Source: an uncultured Eubacterium sp. (GTDB lineage: Bacteria > Bacillota > Clostridia > Lachnospirales > Lachnospiraceae). From it: a stretch of 64,000 bases of DNA. Below, one piece after another: positions 27,919-36,965 of this stretch (position 1 is the first letter of the stretch; each line of letters starts with the position of its first letter). The notes under the pieces are model-generated. The model was given only the letters and a program-made list of their open reading frames with translations, had not been told where the DNA came from and made no database searches. A program made the translations under genes and the position numbers. The stretch spans positions 124,001-188,000 of the forward strand of contig CAMEVC010000003.1 of NCBI GenBank assembly GCA_945939115.1, given 5' to 3'.

Positions 27919-30783
27919 TCACATTCTTTTAAGAAAGACTCTTATTACGCAATAACTTATGATCAGTTCTAAGGGCATAAGTACTACAAACCACAATGAC
28001 TCTCTTATACATTCATACATACATATCTTAATCAGCTTATCTGCATCTGCTCCGGAGTTAGAAAGTAATTGCAGTCTGTCCTTATATCCTGCCATTCTGT
28101 TCTTCACAACTATTTCACTAACTATAAGGTATATTATCACAGAAGCAATTCCGGTTAATCCAAAAAGCATCACCGCCTCAATTGTTTTCTGTCTTAACTG
28201 ATTCTTCTCTTCTGAATATGAAATAAACGAAAGCCCTGCTTCTTGAAGATATGAAGTAACAATGTTATCTGTAGCATAAAATTCCGAATTAAGATTATAT
28301 CTTATATTAATCTGATTAGGTTTCATCTTAAGTCTTGCATAATCCGGCAGCTCATCAAGGAAAAGATATTCCCTGTTAAGCTCATTCTGACTGTCTATCG
28401 CTTTTTCCACTAGTTTAGTTGATGCCACAAGGGTATACTGTCCGAATTCAGGTACATAATACTTGAGCTTATCCCTTACATCATCTGTAACCTTTACTAC
28501 CTTCACAACATTAGTGGATGCTGCGGGGATAAGCTTAGATTTTATAGCATATCTGTAATTCCACTTATTTGAAACTTTATCTCCAAAATAATAATTATAA
28601 TCAGTTAGAAACTGTTCTGTTGTTATGTCTCCTCTAATGTATGAGTCATAATCCTCTGATAAATATGATAAGGATGATGGAATACGAATATTAAATCCCT
28701 CTGTCATTTCAAGAACCTGCTCTCTTGGCATATTTCTGGCAATATATTTTTCCCAGAAATCATTATTATATGCATTCCCATCATACTCTCCGACTGTTTC
28801 ATGTATCAGCTTCTCATATGCAGAAGCATACTCATTCTTATATTTAAAATGATTATTTATATAATAATAATATGAATCATCATAGTTCTGAAGATTTAGT
28901 ATAATACCGTCCTTCATACTCTCATCATATATACCTTTGTAATTGCTATCAAGAAACATAACTGCCTGGGAGCCATCGCTAAAAGCCTGATAATCCAGTG
29001 CACCCTCTGCGTATTCATTAAGTATATCATATATCTCTGTATCAGGTTCAACATATTCAGCAGCATATATGTAATTCTCATTCTTTTGGGTACCTGAATA
29101 ACTTTTTCCTAATCCTGCTCCTTTTCCAATGTTGTCCATATTAATACCATGCCATGTAAAACTCCTCTGTGTTTCATAATAACAATATGACATATCTTCT
29201 ACTCCGGGAAGCTTATTTATACTGTCAATGATATCATCACTTATTCCATTAAATATATAACTGTCTCCATACCTGACTTCATCAAAATAGTATTCTTTTA
29301 TGTTAAAATGATCATACGCCTCAGAGTTCCATGTTCCCGGCTCCATATCATCAGAAGCGATTTTCACTGTTGTTACTATTCTTCCATCCTCTAGTTCAAT
29401 CTCCTCATAAAGGGGTAAGGACTGACAGAACAATACATTCTGAGTAGGAACACTGTCTGTCTTATATGCCACTATATCGGGTGAATCGCTGCACCGTTTA
29501 TACTCTGAAAATGCCATCACTGTATTAATAACACATATTAACGTAATAACAGCCATAACAAGTGAAAACACCCTTATCATAATATTCTGCACAGCACCAT
29601 GAGATTTCATAAATCTTCTTCCTGTGCAAACAACATAATTTTTTTTATTAAATATATTTCTACCTGTTAATCTGCGGCTAACACGATTCTTTTTCTTAAC
29701 ACAGCCAAATACCAACTCCACAACAGAACTGATTATAACTGCACCTATAAGCGTTATGGCAGTTCTTTTCAATGTATAACTTCCAACCTTGAAAAATGTA
29801 ATACCAAGGTCTGATTCTATTACAAGACTTATGATTCTTCCAATTCCTAATGCAGCACATATACCAATAACTGTTGATATCACAAGAATCACTGTATTTT
29901 CCAATACATATATAAGAAACATCTGCATGCCTGATGCCCCAAGATTTCTTTGAACAAATCGGACATTCTTTCTTGTTTTATTATATGATATAAGCTGATA
30001 TGTAACTGCCGAAATACCAATAAACATAAAAAGAACATACAGATAATTATTAACCAGCTCATTTCCCCATGGCTTATAATCATATACACTGCTGTTATAT
30101 ATAAAATTATATTTTAATTCTGCTGATTGCTGTATCGCGGACACTATGCTGCTATAATCCTTCTCGTCAATGTAACTTTTTAAAGGATATGCATATATGT
30201 ACCTTCTTTCAGTAACAATTCTGTCTGCCTCATTATCTGTTACAATTATACCGGGAAGGGAACTGCCATCTCTCCATACATTAGTATAACTTGTTAATAT
30301 TCCTGTAAGAATGTATGATTTGTCGTTAATAGTTATCGTCATTCCCGGTTCACTTCCTTGTCCAAGCATAAGAAGGGAATTCCTGTCTATCACAACCTCA
30401 TCATCCTTCTGTGGCATATGTCCCTGTTCCAGTCTGATGTTACCCATTGTTATGAAATCATCTGACATTGTACCTATCATTATGTCTGATGCGCCCGATA
30501 AATCACTGACGCTCCCCACTGTCTCAGCCCTGCGAGCGCTCTCAAGATATGGATGATACTTTATTACATCTTTTTCTTCCGGCTTGTTAGCTCTATATAT
30601 TACAAACCAGTCACCAAAATGCTTTTTTGCAGAAGCTGTCTGCCACCTGTTCATATTTTCCTGAAACAGAAGCATCCCGGTCACAAAGAAAAATGTCAGT
30701 ATCATTACCGCCATAACTCTTAGTACCATTTTCCATCGCCTGAAAAGCCCTTTCAAAGTTAATGCAATAATCTTAACATTCAA
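27919..30783 (-). CDS. ABC transporter permease (FtsX/MacB-type, large extracellular region)
   Basis: 954 aa; N-terminal TM, large soluble insert, terminal TM cluster; operon with ATPase. Confidence 0.8.
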   Translation of the reverse strand: MNVKIIALTLKGLFRRWKMVLRVMAVMILTFFFVTGMLLFQENMNRWQTASAKKHFGDWFVIYRANKPEEKDVIKYHPYLESARRAETVGSVSDLSGASDIMIGTMSDDFITMGNIRLEQGHMPQKDDEVVIDRNSLLMLGQGSEPGMTITINDKSYILTGILTSYTNVWRDGSSLPGIIVTDNEADRIVTERRYIYAYPLKSYIDEKDYSSIVSAIQQSAELKYNFIYNSSVYDYKPWGNELVNNYLYVLFMFIGISAVTYQLISYNKTRKNVRFVQRNLGASGMQMFLIYVLENTVILVISTVIGICAALGIGRIISLVIESDLGITFFKVGSYTLKRTAITLIGAVIISSVVELVFGCVKKKNRVSRRLTGRNIFNKKNYVVCTGRRFMKSHGAVQNIMIRVFSLVMAVITLICVINTVMAFSEYKRCSDSPDIVAYKTDSVPTQNVLFCQSLPLYEEIELEDGRIVTTVKIASDDMEPGTWNSEAYDHFNIKEYYFDEVRYGDSYIFNGISDDIIDSINKLPGVEDMSYCYYETQRSFTWHGINMDNIGKGAGLGKSYSGTQKNENYIYAAEYVEPDTEIYDILNEYAEGALDYQAFSDGSQAVMFLDSNYKGIYDESMKDGIILNLQNYDDSYYYYINNHFKYKNEYASAYEKLIHETVGEYDGNAYNNDFWEKYIARNMPREQVLEMTEGFNIRIPSSLSYLSEDYDSYIRGDITTEQFLTDYNYYFGDKVSNKWNYRYAIKSKLIPAASTNVVKVVKVTDDVRDKLKYYVPEFGQYTLVASTKLVEKAIDSQNELNREYLFLDELPDYARLKMKPNQINIRYNLNSEFYATDNIVTSYLQEAGLSFISYSEEKNQLRQKTIEAVMLFGLTGIASVIIYLIVSEIVVKNRMAGYKDRLQLLSNSGADADKLIKICMYECIRESLWFVVLMPLELIISYCVIRVFLKRM

Positions 30784-31460
30784 ATTCCAACACCTCCGGT
30801 CACAGTACCATCAACTATGGTAAGTATCCTGTCAGCATACTCAGCCATCTGCCTGTCGTGCGTTACCATGACAATTGTCTGCTTATATTTAGATGCAGCA
30901 AACGACAACATTTTAGCAACGGTCTCAGCACTCGCTGCATCAAGATTTCCTGTCGGTTCATCTGCAAATATAACTGCCGGATGTGCAATAAGTGCTCTTG
31001 CTATTGCGACCCTCTGCTGCTCCCCTCCTGACATTTGCTCCGGGAACTTATCCCTGCAATACTCGATTCTTAATGACTCCATCAGTTCCATAACCTCATC
31101 CACATCCGCATCTTTCCCATCAAGAACCAATGGAAGAATTATATTCTCATATGCAGTATATTCCGGAATGAGACTGTAATCCTGATACACAAATCCAATC
31201 TGTGTTCTTCTGAATTTCGCAAGTTCAGCACTCTTAAGATTCTCAATCTCCTTATCCGCAATATAGACCTTTCCTTCGTCCGGCTTATCTATAGTTCCAA
31301 GTATCCTCAAAAGCGTTGACTTTCCGGAGCCACTTTTCCCGACAATTGCAGTGAACTCTCCTTTCTCAATTTCAACGTCGCACTTTTTCAAAGCAGACAC
31401 CTTGACCTGTCCTGAAATATAAGTTTTTGATATTCCTTCAGCTCTCAATATTATGTCCAT
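30780..31460 (-). CDS. ABC transporter ATP-binding protein (LolD/MacB/BceA-like)
   Basis: GKSGSGKSTLLRILGTIDKPDEG, QMSGGEQQRVAIARAL, VIFADEPTGNLD. Confidence 0.95.
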   Translation of the reverse strand: MDIILRAEGISKTYISGQVKVSALKKCDVEIEKGEFTAIVGKSGSGKSTLLRILGTIDKPDEGKVYIADKEIENLKSAELAKFRRTQIGFVYQDYSLIPEYTAYENIILPLVLDGKDADVDEVMELMESLRIEYCRDKFPEQMSGGEQQRVAIARALIAHPAVIFADEPTGNLDAASAETVAKMLSFAASKYKQTIVMVTHDRQMAEYADRILTIVDGTVTGGVGI

Positions 31461-31471
31461 ATCCTCTCCTC

Positions 31472-34450
31472 CTATAACCTATCCACACATTTTCTCGCAA
31501 CCACATAACATACCAGCATATTAACCGGCAGCAATAATACAAACCACAATGACTCTCTGATACATTCCTTAAGCACAATCCGCATAAGCACTTTCTTGTC
31601 TGCCCCTGTATCAGACAGAAGCTTCAGCCTGCTTCTGTACCTTTCCATCCTGCTCTTAACCACGATAGAACTCATAACAAGATACATACATATTGCCGCA
31701 ATTCCTGAACCCCCATACAGAACAAGCGTCTCTAATGCTGAGTTTCGTATCTGGGCCTTGTCTTCTGCATAGGATGTAAAAGAAAACCCTGCTTCGTTAA
31801 GATATGAAGACACAATATTATCTGTTGCAGAATATACAGCCTTCAAGTCATATGTCACATTTATCTGGTTAGGTATAACCTTAAGAGTCAGACAATCCGG
31901 CAGCTCATCTAACAGGAAATAATTCTTTACAATCTCATTCTGTCTGTCGATTGCCTTTCTGACAAGTTCTTTAGAGGCAACAACTGTAAATTGTCCGAAT
32001 TGCGGAACATAGTTTTTCAGCCTGTCTCTCACTTCATCTGTAACTCGCACAACCTTTACTACCTTAGCAGATGCGGAAGGCGAAAGATAAAAATCAAATG
32101 CATACTCCGAATGTAAAAAGCTCATTAATTTCTCAGCATATAATCCTGTTTCCAGATCATACAATTCTTCTCTTGTTATCTTTCCATCTCTATAATCAAA
32201 ATAACATTTATTTACATAATAATAATTTTTCCCTGATTGTTCCGCTTCTTTTATTACCTTTTCAATATATCTGTCTATAAGTTCCATTAACTGCTCATCA
32301 GATAATCTATCAAAAAAATATTTTGCTTCTGCTTGTTGCATTAAATTAATATTATGAAAATTAGTAGAACCATAATAAATATTAGAACTCTTATTAGAGC
32401 TATAATCATAAGAATCGGTATCACAGTTCATTAATTCGATATAAAATTTGTTATATGCTTTAGAATACTCACTTTCACAGATATGTGTATCACGGCTTAT
32501 AGTCCTTACACCGGTATCGAAAGGTGTATAACTCCTAAGATTCAGAGTCACGCCATCCTGCATGGCACCTGCATATACCCCCGCATTGCTGACATCCTCA
32601 AACACAACAACTTCCTCTCCAAGCTGAAACTTCTCATAATCAAGTTCCCCTTCTGCATACTCATTAAGAATGTCAAAAATCTTTTTTGATGGCTCAACAT
32701 ATTCTGATGCAAACAGATACTTTTTATTTCTATCATTTGCACTGTCCGATTGTCCCTGCATTATGTCTACATCAAGTTTATCCATATCCATATCAGTCCA
32801 TGTAAATACTCTTCCGGACTCAAAATATCCAAATGAGATATCCTTAACCCCGTCTATACTCTTTATATTATTAATTATATCCGGGCTTATTTCCTTATAT
32901 ATGCAGCTATCGCCATATCTTATATCTCTATTAAAGCGGTATTCAAACAATCCGGAACTCTCATCAAAGGTTTCACGGCAATTATCATTAGGGTTATATA
33001 TTTTATCATTTCTAACATATGCACCGTTATCGTTATACACCGTTTTATAATCATGCTGATAATACATGATATATGCCATCCCCTCATCTTCAGCCTTATA
33101 TCCAACCAGATCATAATCCTTATTACTATTCATATAAAATATGTATACCTTCGTCACAGTTATAGTGCATATGACGGTTATTACTGCCATCATGAAAGCA
33201 AATAATCTTATGAATATATTCTGTGATAATCCATTGGAACGCATAAATCTCCGGCTCGTCTCTGATATAAATTCCTTTTCAGTGACGGGTTTTGACCTTT
33301 GGAAAGATATCCTTTTCACTCCTGTTAATGTCCGATTATTACATTCCGGTTTTCCAATATACACTAAAGAGGAAAATATTCTTATAATAACGCATATTGT
33401 TATAGATATAGCCAAAGTGAACAACGCCTTGATAAATGTATCTCTTCCGGCACTAAAAAAGCTCACACCCTTAATCTGCCCTATCACTGTACATATAAGC
33501 TTTCCCAGTCCCAGAGCAAGAAAAACACCTGATAAGAATGATATTATCAATATAAATGCGTTCTCTGACAGGCTCATAATCATTAGCTGCCTTTTTTCTG
33601 CGCCAAGATTCTTATGAATAATCCATATATTTTTTCTTGAATTGTTATATCTTAATAACTGATATGTTACCGCTACTGCTCCGATAAGCATGACAAGAAT
33701 ATACATATAATTATTAATAAATGTACTGCCCCAGAGTTTATTGTCATATACATTTCCATTATATGTTAACTTGAACTTTATCCCTGAATCCTCCGATATC
33801 CTATCAAAAATATGCCCATAGTCATCTTCATCAATATAATTCTTTAGAGGATAACAATATATGTATTCCTTCTCCCCCTGCATAATCCTGTCAGCTTCAG
33901 TGTCAGTGACAATAATACCCGGAAACTGGTTTCCATCCTTCCATACATTAGTATAACTGGTCATAATACCTGCAAGCTCGTATGTATTATTGTCAAGTAT
34001 AATCTCTGAACCAATTGTTGTTCCCTGTCCCAGTCTGAGAAGCGTATTCCAGTCTATAGCAACCTCATCATCCCTCTGTGGCATATGCCCCTGTTCAACT
34101 GTAATGTTGCCCATTCTGATAAATCCCTCAGACATAGTACCAATATGAAGTTCTGTAATACCATCTGCATCCTCAATGCTCTTTACAATAGCTGCCCTTC
34201 TTGCTCTGTCAAGATAAGGATGATTCCTGATTTCTTCATTCTCATAATCATGAGGTGATCTGTACATCACGAACCAGTCACCAAAGTGCTTCTTAGCTAA
34301 TGCAATCTGCCACTGCCCTATATTCTCCTGAAACAGCAGCATTCCCATAACAAATGTAAAGGATACCATCACTGCTACAGACACACGAAGCATCTGTTTC
34401 CACCTTCTTAGTATCCCCCTTACACAGAAAGCCAATAATTCAGTATTCAT
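31472..34450 (-). CDS. ABC transporter permease, paralogue of 27919-30783
   Basis: 992 aa; shares MLLFQEN..W..A.AKKHFGDWFV.YR and QGHMPQ.DDEV with the other permease. Confidence 0.8.
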   Translation of the reverse strand: MNTELLAFCVRGILRRWKQMLRVSVAVMVSFTFVMGMLLFQENIGQWQIALAKKHFGDWFVMYRSPHDYENEEIRNHPYLDRARRAAIVKSIEDADGITELHIGTMSEGFIRMGNITVEQGHMPQRDDEVAIDWNTLLRLGQGTTIGSEIILDNNTYELAGIMTSYTNVWKDGNQFPGIIVTDTEADRIMQGEKEYIYCYPLKNYIDEDDYGHIFDRISEDSGIKFKLTYNGNVYDNKLWGSTFINNYMYILVMLIGAVAVTYQLLRYNNSRKNIWIIHKNLGAEKRQLMIMSLSENAFILIISFLSGVFLALGLGKLICTVIGQIKGVSFFSAGRDTFIKALFTLAISITICVIIRIFSSLVYIGKPECNNRTLTGVKRISFQRSKPVTEKEFISETSRRFMRSNGLSQNIFIRLFAFMMAVITVICTITVTKVYIFYMNSNKDYDLVGYKAEDEGMAYIMYYQHDYKTVYNDNGAYVRNDKIYNPNDNCRETFDESSGLFEYRFNRDIRYGDSCIYKEISPDIINNIKSIDGVKDISFGYFESGRVFTWTDMDMDKLDVDIMQGQSDSANDRNKKYLFASEYVEPSKKIFDILNEYAEGELDYEKFQLGEEVVVFEDVSNAGVYAGAMQDGVTLNLRSYTPFDTGVRTISRDTHICESEYSKAYNKFYIELMNCDTDSYDYSSNKSSNIYYGSTNFHNINLMQQAEAKYFFDRLSDEQLMELIDRYIEKVIKEAEQSGKNYYYVNKCYFDYRDGKITREELYDLETGLYAEKLMSFLHSEYAFDFYLSPSASAKVVKVVRVTDEVRDRLKNYVPQFGQFTVVASKELVRKAIDRQNEIVKNYFLLDELPDCLTLKVIPNQINVTYDLKAVYSATDNIVSSYLNEAGFSFTSYAEDKAQIRNSALETLVLYGGSGIAAICMYLVMSSIVVKSRMERYRSRLKLLSDTGADKKVLMRIVLKECIRESLWFVLLLPVNMLVCYVVARKCVDRL

Positions 34451-34486
34451 GTAATCCCCCCATCCTTTGTTGTCCCTCTCTGTACT

Positions 34487-34523
34487 TAAGTATACATTAC
34501 ATAACTTACATACGGCTTACATA
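34487..34523 (-). promoter_or_regulatory. Response-regulator-type promoter for the ABC operon
   Basis: Minus strand: TATGTAAG-CCG-TATGTAAG (11-bp period direct repeat), then TTATGTAATG and TATACT -10. Confidence 0.6.
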
Positions 34524-34532
34524 TATAAAAAG

Positions 34533-35687
34533 TTAGTATTTTGTCTTTAACTTATACATTGGCAGCGTCACAACGAATTCAGCGCCTCCATATCTTTCAC
34601 TATTTCCCGCTTTAATTGTACCGTGATGTGCTTCAACTATGAGTTTAGAAAGATTCAGTCCTATTCCCGCCCTGAAGTCCTGTGCCTTTCCTTCGGTCTC
34701 GAATCTGTTGAAAATATTATTGAACACCTCATCATTTAAACCGACACCATTATCCGCAATTGTTACAATGCAATCATCCTCACACCTATCCACATCTATA
34801 TATATCCTGCCATCCACAGAATCCTTAACATAACTTCCACTGTTATCAATAAGATTAATAAAGCTTTCCATTAACCATCCTTCATCTGCATACATATGCA
34901 GACTCTCTTTTCCATAATTGGTAATTACAATTTTTCTGTCCACAGAACTGCTGTTAATACTCTCCTCAATAAGAGATGCCGCTTCTATCTCATCCCTTGC
35001 AATAATAACCTTTCCTGCCTCAAATCTGCTTATATCCAGCAATTCCTTAATAAATGCTTTTATGCGGAAAGCATTGCCTGTACAATCGGAAATAAGTGCA
35101 GCCTGTGAACTATCAGCCTGCAGCATTTCAAGTTTCATGGTTATAACAGCGAGAGGTGTCTTTATCTGGTGTGCAATATTCTCAATAAAGTCATGCATCT
35201 TCTGATACTGCTGCTTATTATAATCCTGCTCATTTTCAAGCTGCTTTTTCAGCTTGTCATTTTCATCAGAAACGCTTATGATATCTGCCATGAATCCGTG
35301 CTTACCAAGCCTGTAACACCAGATAAGTGCCATTACCAGCACAATCATAATCACAGCCGCAATCCCCATAAAAATATATATTTCGCCTGAAATCCTATTT
35401 AGATACGAAAAGCCATGGCTGCCGAACCCGGCATCTACCATGGCTGATTTCCCTGCTATTATTCTGTCTCTGCTCAAATTATTATTAAACATTTCACCGA
35501 CAAGCGTTCTGCTTCCGTTCCTGTCTGCAAGATAATATGCTCCAACGAGTGCCTGTTCCTTCAGCTTGTAATATACAATAATGCCCACTGTAATCAGGCT
35601 GTTTACTGCCGCATAAATAATTACAAATAATGTCTGTCTTCTTCTGAACAAAGACAGCGCTCTCCTTACCTTCTCATTCTTATCCAC
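34533..35687 (-). CDS. Sensor histidine kinase
   Basis: H-box IENIAHQIKTPLAV, N-box FINLIDNSGSYV, G-box GIGLNLSKLIVEAHHG. Confidence 0.92.
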   Translation of the reverse strand: MDKNEKVRRALSLFRRRQTLFVIIYAAVNSLITVGIIVYYKLKEQALVGAYYLADRNGSRTLVGEMFNNNLSRDRIIAGKSAMVDAGFGSHGFSYLNRISGEIYIFMGIAAVIMIVLVMALIWCYRLGKHGFMADIISVSDENDKLKKQLENEQDYNKQQYQKMHDFIENIAHQIKTPLAVITMKLEMLQADSSQAALISDCTGNAFRIKAFIKELLDISRFEAGKVIIARDEIEAASLIEESINSSSVDRKIVITNYGKESLHMYADEGWLMESFINLIDNSGSYVKDSVDGRIYIDVDRCEDDCIVTIADNGVGLNDEVFNNIFNRFETEGKAQDFRAGIGLNLSKLIVEAHHGTIKAGNSERYGGAEFVVTLPMYKLKTKY

Positions 35688-35717
35688 TTATATTCCCTCC
35701 ATCATGTCCATACAGTT

Positions 35718-36389
35718 CTAATCAATCCACCTGTATCCGACATTCCTTATAGTCTCAATATACTGGCTATGCTCTGCCCCATAGGTTCCAAGTTTTGCCT
35801 TTATCCTGCTCATTGCAACTGTCAGCGTGTTATACTCAACGAAATTCCCATGTATATCCCATATTTGTTCAAATATAGTGTCCCTCCTTACAACCCTGCC
35901 TTTATTCTCAATAAGCATATGTACTATGGCAAACTCATTAGATGAAATGTTAAGTTCCTCGCCGCATTTGGTAATCTTATACCTGTCGAAGTCAACGCAT
36001 ATATCGCCTTTCCTATATATATTGCCGGCATTAAACTTACTCCGTCTTAAGTTGGCACTGATTCTCGACAGTAATTCTGCTGTATGAAAGGGCTTCGTAA
36101 TATAATCATCCCCTCCGATATCAAGACCTGTAACAATAGATTCCTCATCATCACAGGATGTCAGGAATATTACCGGAACCTCACTTGTCTTTCTTATATC
36201 TCTGCATATATCAAATCCACTTCCATCCGGAAGCTTTACATCCAGAAGATACATATCAACCTGACGGTCTCCCATAATGCCTTCCGCCTGTGCACAGCTT
36301 GCCGCCGTCACAGTATCATATCCTCTGCTTTCAAGCAATGCTTTTAAACTATCCTGTAATTCCTTCTCATCCTCTACGATTGCTATCAT
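35718..36389 (-). CDS. OmpR/PhoB-family response regulator
   Basis: MIAIVEDEKEL, LLDVKLPDGSG, KPF receiver motifs and winged-helix C-terminus. Confidence 0.94.
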   Translation of the reverse strand: MIAIVEDEKELQDSLKALLESRGYDTVTAASCAQAEGIMGDRQVDMYLLDVKLPDGSGFDICRDIRKTSEVPVIFLTSCDDEESIVTGLDIGGDDYITKPFHTAELLSRISANLRRSKFNAGNIYRKGDICVDFDRYKITKCGEELNISSNEFAIVHMLIENKGRVVRRDTIFEQIWDIHGNFVEYNTLTVAMSRIKAKLGTYGAEHSQYIETIRNVGYRWID

Positions 36390-36429
36390 ACTCGTCCTTC
36401 TTTAACTTGATATATTTAACAATATAATA

Positions 36430-36786
36430 TCATTTCTTAATACGGTCAACAATATTATCATACTGCTCATACATTTTCTGAACCTCATTTTCAAGAAGAT
36501 AGTAATGCTTAATATATGGGATGAGCAGAATCAATATAACCAGAGCCAGCACTCCAAGAGGAAGGGCTGATGAGCTGTCAAGTGCTCCTGCAATAACAAA
36601 TGCGCACACCGTCATAAGCTCCAGCACAGCAAATGTTACCGTCACTATCAGATGTATAAGTCTCTCATGCTGAAAAAATGATACCTGAGTCAGATGTTCC
36701 TGTTTAATATAATTCCAATCCTGCTCTTCATCTGATTCAAGAATAGAATCTATGTACTTCCTGTATGTTAATATACGCCTCTTCAT
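36430..36786 (-). CDS. Hypothetical membrane protein
   Basis: Two central TM segments; no family recognised. Confidence 0.5.
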   Translation of the reverse strand: MKRRILTYRKYIDSILESDEEQDWNYIKQEHLTQVSFFQHERLIHLIVTVTFAVLELMTVCAFVIAGALDSSSALPLGVLALVILILLIPYIKHYYLLENEVQKMYEQYDNIVDRIKK

Positions 36787-36830
36787 GGTAATTTCCTTCT
36801 TTCTTTATGTGTTCATACTATTCCTCATTT

Positions 36831-36965
36831 CTGAGCAACTTTGTTGCGAAGAGGCGACGAGAAATCTGCGCAGGCAGTTTCTCGTCTGCCATCCGTGCTA
36901 TTTGATTTGCTCAGAATCAAATAGCGGTATGAAAAATCAACTATCGAGTTGATTTTTCATGCTAT
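36831..36965. repeat. Cluster of four adjacent hairpins (possible REP/MITE-like element or structured RNA)
   Basis: HP1 gcaac-ttt-gttgc; HP2 gacgagaaa...tttctcgtc; HP3 gctatttgatt-tgctcag-aatcaaatagc; HP4 atgaaaaatcaact-atcg-agttgatttttcat. Confidence 0.7.
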
